From Emticicia sp040253585 (lineage in GTDB: Bacteria; Bacteroidota; Bacteroidia; Cytophagales; Spirosomataceae): a stretch of 64,000 nt of DNA. The position numbers and the translations under genes are program-made. The notes below the pieces were generated by a model. The model saw only the letters and a list, made by a program, of their open reading frames with translations, made no database searches and was not told where the DNA came from. Where the stretch lies: NCBI RefSeq assembly GCF_040253585.1, contig NZ_JBELAU010000007.1, positions 248,001 to 312,000 of the forward strand. The letters run 5' to 3'. Of the stretch, positions 60,839 to 64,000 are shown one piece after another. The first letter of the stretch is position 1; each line of letters begins with the position of its first letter.

Positions 60839-61783
60839 TTATTTAGAACCTGCTGACTGATAATTGTTAACTGTTGACTTTCTATTTTCTCTCGGATGAA
60901 AACTTCGCATGGTTTCTTCTAAAAATACTCTATCGAGGTGTGTGTAAATCTCTGTTGTCGTAATTGACTCATGTCCGAGCATTTCTTGAACAGCTCGTAA
61001 ATCAGCTCCACCCTCAATGAGATGTGTAGCAAATGAATGACGAAATGTATGCGGCGAAATGTTTTTCTGAATCCCTGCTCGCTCGGCTAAGTCTTTGATT
61101 ATCAAGAAAATCATTACTCTCGAAAGTTGTTTTCCTCGACGATTCAAGAAAACAATGTCTTCGGCTTCTTCTTTAATATCTTGGTGATTTCTAATACTTT
61201 CAAGATATATTTTTGTGTATTTAATGGCATCCGTGCCGATTGGAATCAACCTTACTTTTCGCCCTTTTCCGAAAACTCGTACAAAACCAATATCGAAATA
61301 GCAATTCGTTAGTTTTAAATCAATTAGTTCCGAAACCCGCATACCGCAACTATACAAAACCTCTAAAATGGCTCGGTTACGAGTCCCTTCGGGCGTTGAA
61401 ACATCAATCATTTCGAGCATCTGCTCGATTTCGGGAAAAGACAGCGTATCGGGCAGTTTTCGGCCAACTTTTGGCGATTCAATCAAATGTGTGGGGTCGG
61501 TCTGAATCAGGTTTTCGATGGCCATGTATTTGTAAAAAGACTTAACGCCAGATAGAATACGTGCCTGTGAAGTAGCCGAAAGACCGAAATCATTGAGGTA
61601 TTCCAGAAAATCCATAATATCACGCTCGGTGATGGTTTCGGGCTTAGGTTGGTGCTTCGAGATTTCGGCAAATTGACTGAGTTTTTCCACATCACGCACA
61701 TACGCTTCGATGGAGTTCTCGGACATCGAACGCTCCAAGCGTAAGTAATTTTTAAAGTGCTGTATGTAGATTGGCCAATTCAA
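60839..61783 (-). CDS. xerD: Site-specific tyrosine recombinase XerD
   Basis: 314 residues. N-terminal SAM-like DNA-binding domain (RLERSMSENSIEAYVRDVEKL) and catalytic domain with Arg (CGMRVSELIDLKL), Lys (GKGRKVRLIPIG), HTFRHSFATHLIEGGADLRA and the tyrosine in TTTEIYTHLDR. It resolves chromosome dimers at dif with XerC. Length and motifs fit XerD; XerC is not in the window. Confidence 0.93.
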   Translation of the reverse strand: MNWPIYIQHFKNYLRLERSMSENSIEAYVRDVEKLSQFAEISKHQPKPETITERDIMDFLEYLNDFGLSATSQARILSGVKSFYKYMAIENLIQTDPTHLIESPKVGRKLPDTLSFPEIEQMLEMIDVSTPEGTRNRAILEVLYSCGMRVSELIDLKLTNCYFDIGFVRVFGKGRKVRLIPIGTDAIKYTKIYLESIRNHQDIKEEAEDIVFLNRRGKQLSRVMIFLIIKDLAERAGIQKNISPHTFRHSFATHLIEGGADLRAVQEMLGHESITTTEIYTHLDRVFLEETMRSFHPRENRKSTVNNYQSAGSK

Positions 61784-61941
61784 AAGATATTCTGTTAATT
61801 TTACGGCAAAATAAGTCTTTTATCTCGTAAAAATAGTTTTAAATGTTGTTTTAGTTGCAAAGTTGTTAGGTCGAGCATAGTTTCTGAACAATCTACAACA
61901 ATAACTAACAATTTTGAAACAAAGATTTTAACCAAAAAACT

Positions 61942-62370
61942 ATGTCGAAAAATATCATCATAATCAACGGCCCAAACCTTAATCTTCTTGGAAAACGTGA
62001 ACCACATATTTATGGAAGTCTGACTTTTGAAGCTTATTTTGAAGAATTGAAGGCGATATTTCCTGACGTAACACTACATTATTTTCAGTCGAACCACGAG
62101 GGAGCAATCATTGATAAAATCCACGAAGTGGGCTATGGCGATACCGAATTTGCAGGAATTGTCATCAATGCGGGGGCATATACGCATACTTCGGTGGCAA
62201 TTGCTGATGCACTTTCGGCCGTAAAGACACCTGCCGTTGAGGTACACATCTCGAATATTCATACCCGTGAGGCTTTCCGCCATCATTCGTATCTGACTCG
62301 TGTATGCAAAGGCATGATTACGGGCTTGGGCGTAAAAGGTTATGAATTTGGGGTGAGGTATTTTTTGTGA
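61942..62370 (+). CDS. aroQ: 3-dehydroquinate dehydratase, type II
   Basis: 142 residues. NGPNLNLLGKREPHIYGSLTF with the catalytic Arg and Tyr, FQSNHEGAIIDKIHE, INAGAYTHTSVAIADAL and VEVHISNIHTREAFRHHS with the catalytic His. Type II (dodecameric) shikimate pathway enzyme. Divergent from xerD, about 160 bases apart. Confidence 0.97.
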   Translation: MSKNIIIINGPNLNLLGKREPHIYGSLTFEAYFEELKAIFPDVTLHYFQSNHEGAIIDKIHEVGYGDTEFAGIVINAGAYTHTSVAIADALSAVKTPAVEVHISNIHTREAFRHHSYLTRVCKGMITGLGVKGYEFGVRYFL

Positions 62371-62374
62371 TACC

Positions 62375-64000
62375 TCACATTTTAATGATTGTTTTGCTGC
62401 TAATCAGCTTTTTATCGTTTCCGTATAATCTCAAAATATACTTGCCTTTGGGTAAGTGTTTTACCGAAATTTGACCGTTTTCAATGGTTTGATTTTCGAT
62501 AACTTTACCTTGTAAATCTACAATTTCGACGGTTTTTAGTTGCAAAGTTGAGTTTAACTGCACAAAATCCTCGCTTGGATTGGGGTAAATCTTAAAACTA
62601 TCGGCTTCTTTTGAGGTGCTGAGGACTGGGTTGTAGGTTACGGTGTTGGAGAAGACTTGAATAGGAAAGGATATTAAATTACCATTAAACAAGTAATTTT
62701 GCGTTATTCCCCCTATAACTCTAAATTTTGGTTTTAAATTAGGCTTATTAAATAGAATTAAATCAATATTTGCTTTTACATTAATTGTAGTATCTTCGGT
62801 CTTGTTAATTGCTAAATAAAAATCTTCTTCTATTGATTCCACATAATATTCGGATTTATTTGAAGAATTATTATTCAATTTAAATGGAGTCCATTTCAAG
62901 GTCGTATTTTCAAGACTTAGTTTAATATTACAGGACTTATTGAGTGATAGTGCCGATTGAATCCCACATTCATTTTCATACTTAAAGGCATAACAATATT
63001 GATTTTTATCTAAATCAACATCTTTATCCATGTAAAAATTAGAAAAAGATTCTGCTATTTTTTCAAAATTATTGCCATTAACCGAGCGGTAAAAAAGGTA
63101 TTTGCTTCTTTTAATTACCGGAATTTCTAAAATATTAAATCTTATTCTGCTTGAGTCATCAACTGAAACTATCGAAATATTATCAGGTGCAGGGTACTCT
63201 TTAATAGCAGAAGGGTCTATTATAATTTGAGGTGATTTTACCCTTACTTGAGAAGATGCAAGAGATGAACCATTAAAAGTAGTTACTTGAAAATTATATT
63301 TCTTTTTACAATCTAAAAAATCAAGTATTTGAGATGTTGATGTTGTAGAAATAGTGTTTGGCTTCTCTCCAGTACTAAAATAGCTTATCAAATAACGGTT
63401 TAGATTTGCAGAGGGAATATTCCATTCTAATTTTGTTTCATTTGCTGATAAAAATGTCGCATTCAGTTTCATTGTACAGATTTCATCTGATAGCACCTCG
63501 CTATTACAGTCATCTTTGAGCTGCAAACGAAAGCAATAAAGGCTGTCTTTATTCAAACCCTCAATTGTTTGGGTTGCAGATGAAATTCCACTATTTCTTA
63601 TAATTTTCTTACCTGTATCAGTCCAATTACCTTTACCTGTCTTTTTTTGAATAGTATATTCTTGCCCATCTAAACCTGATGATACTGTTAATTTAACACT
63701 TTCGCCACCATTTAAACCTTCTAATTCATTGATAATTGGTTTTGCAACTGAATTAATCCAGTAAGGGTTACTATTGCAAACTTCTATTTCATTTTTATTC
63801 CCTCTTGTATAAATTGCAACAATTGCGGGGGCTGCCACAGGAGGATTTAAATAAGAATGAGTATTATCAAATGGAAAACTTGGTTTTGAAATAATCTCCT
63901 GAAAACCATCACCCCATAAAATTCTATACTTGCCATGTTTCTGGTTTTTAGGCGTATTCAGAAATGTGACAGTTACGCTTTTATCACCGCATGAAGAAAC
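62375..64000 (-). CDS. T9SS-exported PKD/FN3-domain protein (5' end outside window)
   Basis: The frame is open from the stop codon to the window edge (at least 541 codons); an internal GTG at 63838 is not the true start, as reading continues upstream through a PKD-like segment (YRILWGDG ... THSYLNP). Several FN3-like repeats follow (SVKLTVSSGLDGQEYTIQKK, TKLEWNIPSANLNRYLISYF). The C-terminal 75 residues (FKIYPNPSEDFVQLN ... VIENQTIENGQISVKHLPKGKYILRLY) are a type A type IX secretion sorting domain, so the protein is a large surface or secreted adhesin or enzyme. The N-terminal domains are outside the window. Confidence 0.88.
   Translation of the reverse strand, partial: VSSCGDKSVTVTFLNTPKNQKHGKYRILWGDGFQEIISKPSFPFDNTHSYLNPPVAAPAIVAIYTRGNKNEIEVCNSNPYWINSVAKPIINELEGLNGGESVKLTVSSGLDGQEYTIQKKTGKGNWTDTGKKIIRNSGISSATQTIEGLNKDSLYCFRLQLKDDCNSEVLSDEICTMKLNATFLSANETKLEWNIPSANLNRYLISYFSTGEKPNTISTTSTSQILDFLDCKKKYNFQVTTFNGSSLASSQVRVKSPQIIIDPSAIKEYPAPDNISIVSVDDSSRIRFNILEIPVIKRSKYLFYRSVNGNNFEKIAESFSNFYMDKDVDLDKNQYCYAFKYENECGIQSALSLNKSCNIKLSLENTTLKWTPFKLNNNSSNKSEYYVESIEEDFYLAINKTEDTTINVKANIDLILFNKPNLKPKFRVIGGITQNYLFNGNLISFPIQVFSNTVTYNPVLSTSKEADSFKIYPNPSEDFVQLNSTLQLKTVEIVDLQGKVIENQTIENGQISVKHLPKGKYILRLYGNDKKLISSKTIIKM

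Noticed and set aside
63839..64000. Start of the T9SS protein at the GTG at 63838
   Set aside because: The frame stays open through a PKD-like segment to the window end, so the gene starts outside the window.
1..64000. tRNA, rRNA, riboswitch or phage integration site
   Set aside because: No cloverleaf, rRNA or riboswitch-type sequence and no integrase other than XerD was seen when reading the intergenic regions.

Overview
The window is chromosomal DNA from an AT-rich member of the Bacteroidota, most likely the Cytophagales. The evidence is a C-terminal type IX secretion (T9SS) sorting domain, a fused MurF-alanine racemase, DUF2723 and DUF3822 proteins, TonB-dependent receptors with N-terminal carboxypeptidase-regulatory-like domains, and many promoters of the Bacteroidota form TTG-N19-TAnnTTTG. 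No rRNA, tRNA, CRISPR array, transposase or prophage was recognised. The genus assignment is inference only. The first and last genes run off the ends of the window.

Regions: (1) 1-15.6 kb is mostly minus strand: a partial TonB receptor, a DUF2723 glycosyltransferase-like membrane protein, an MFS transporter, grpE-dnaJ, a Rid-family protein, an unusual four-gene locus (unknown protein, 7-TM-like protein, histidine kinase, LuxR-type regulator), a cold-shock protein, a PspC protein, topoisomerase IV subunit A and a VapC-type toxin-antitoxin pair. (2) 15.6-26.9 kb is a plus-strand metal/siderophore uptake island: a small HMA-like protein without CxxC, three TonB-dependent receptors, a PepSY reductase-like membrane protein, a Fur-family regulator and a secreted Asp-box propeller protein with cysteine motifs. 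Five 23-bp inverted repeats (TTATTTAGA-N5-TCTAAATAA type) mark this island. Two promoters carry one copy just upstream of the -33 and one at the transcription start, with nearly identical geometry. (3) 26.9-32 kb holds a YoeB-type toxin-antitoxin pair, a Mn-type superoxide dismutase with an export signal, a Septu-like PtuA/PtuB defence pair just upstream of it, then trpF, recR and clpS. (4) 32-52 kb is housekeeping and envelope genes: a sodium-solute symporter, M1 peptidase, polysaccharide deacetylase, glycosyltransferase, a large Asp-box propeller, CorA, a RecD-like helicase, coaD, murF-alr and lipoproteins. (5) 52-64 kb has two overlapping L,D-transpeptidase genes, a DUF4136 lipoprotein, a Crp-linked DUF2141/ABA4-like membrane operon, a SUMF1-domain protein, a GDPD-like phosphodiesterase, a PfkB kinase, xerD, aroQ and a T9SS-exported PKD/FN3 protein.

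Several apparent long starts (TTG/GTG) were rejected because the start codon falls inside a -33 or -7 promoter element or in the preceding gene. The corrected starts are used below. Convergent gene pairs are nearly always separated by long perfect hairpins that serve as bidirectional terminators. After start correction no gene-free stretch exceeds 300 bases; the longest (about 290 bases before the cold-shock gene) holds a promoter, short direct repeats and a terminator.
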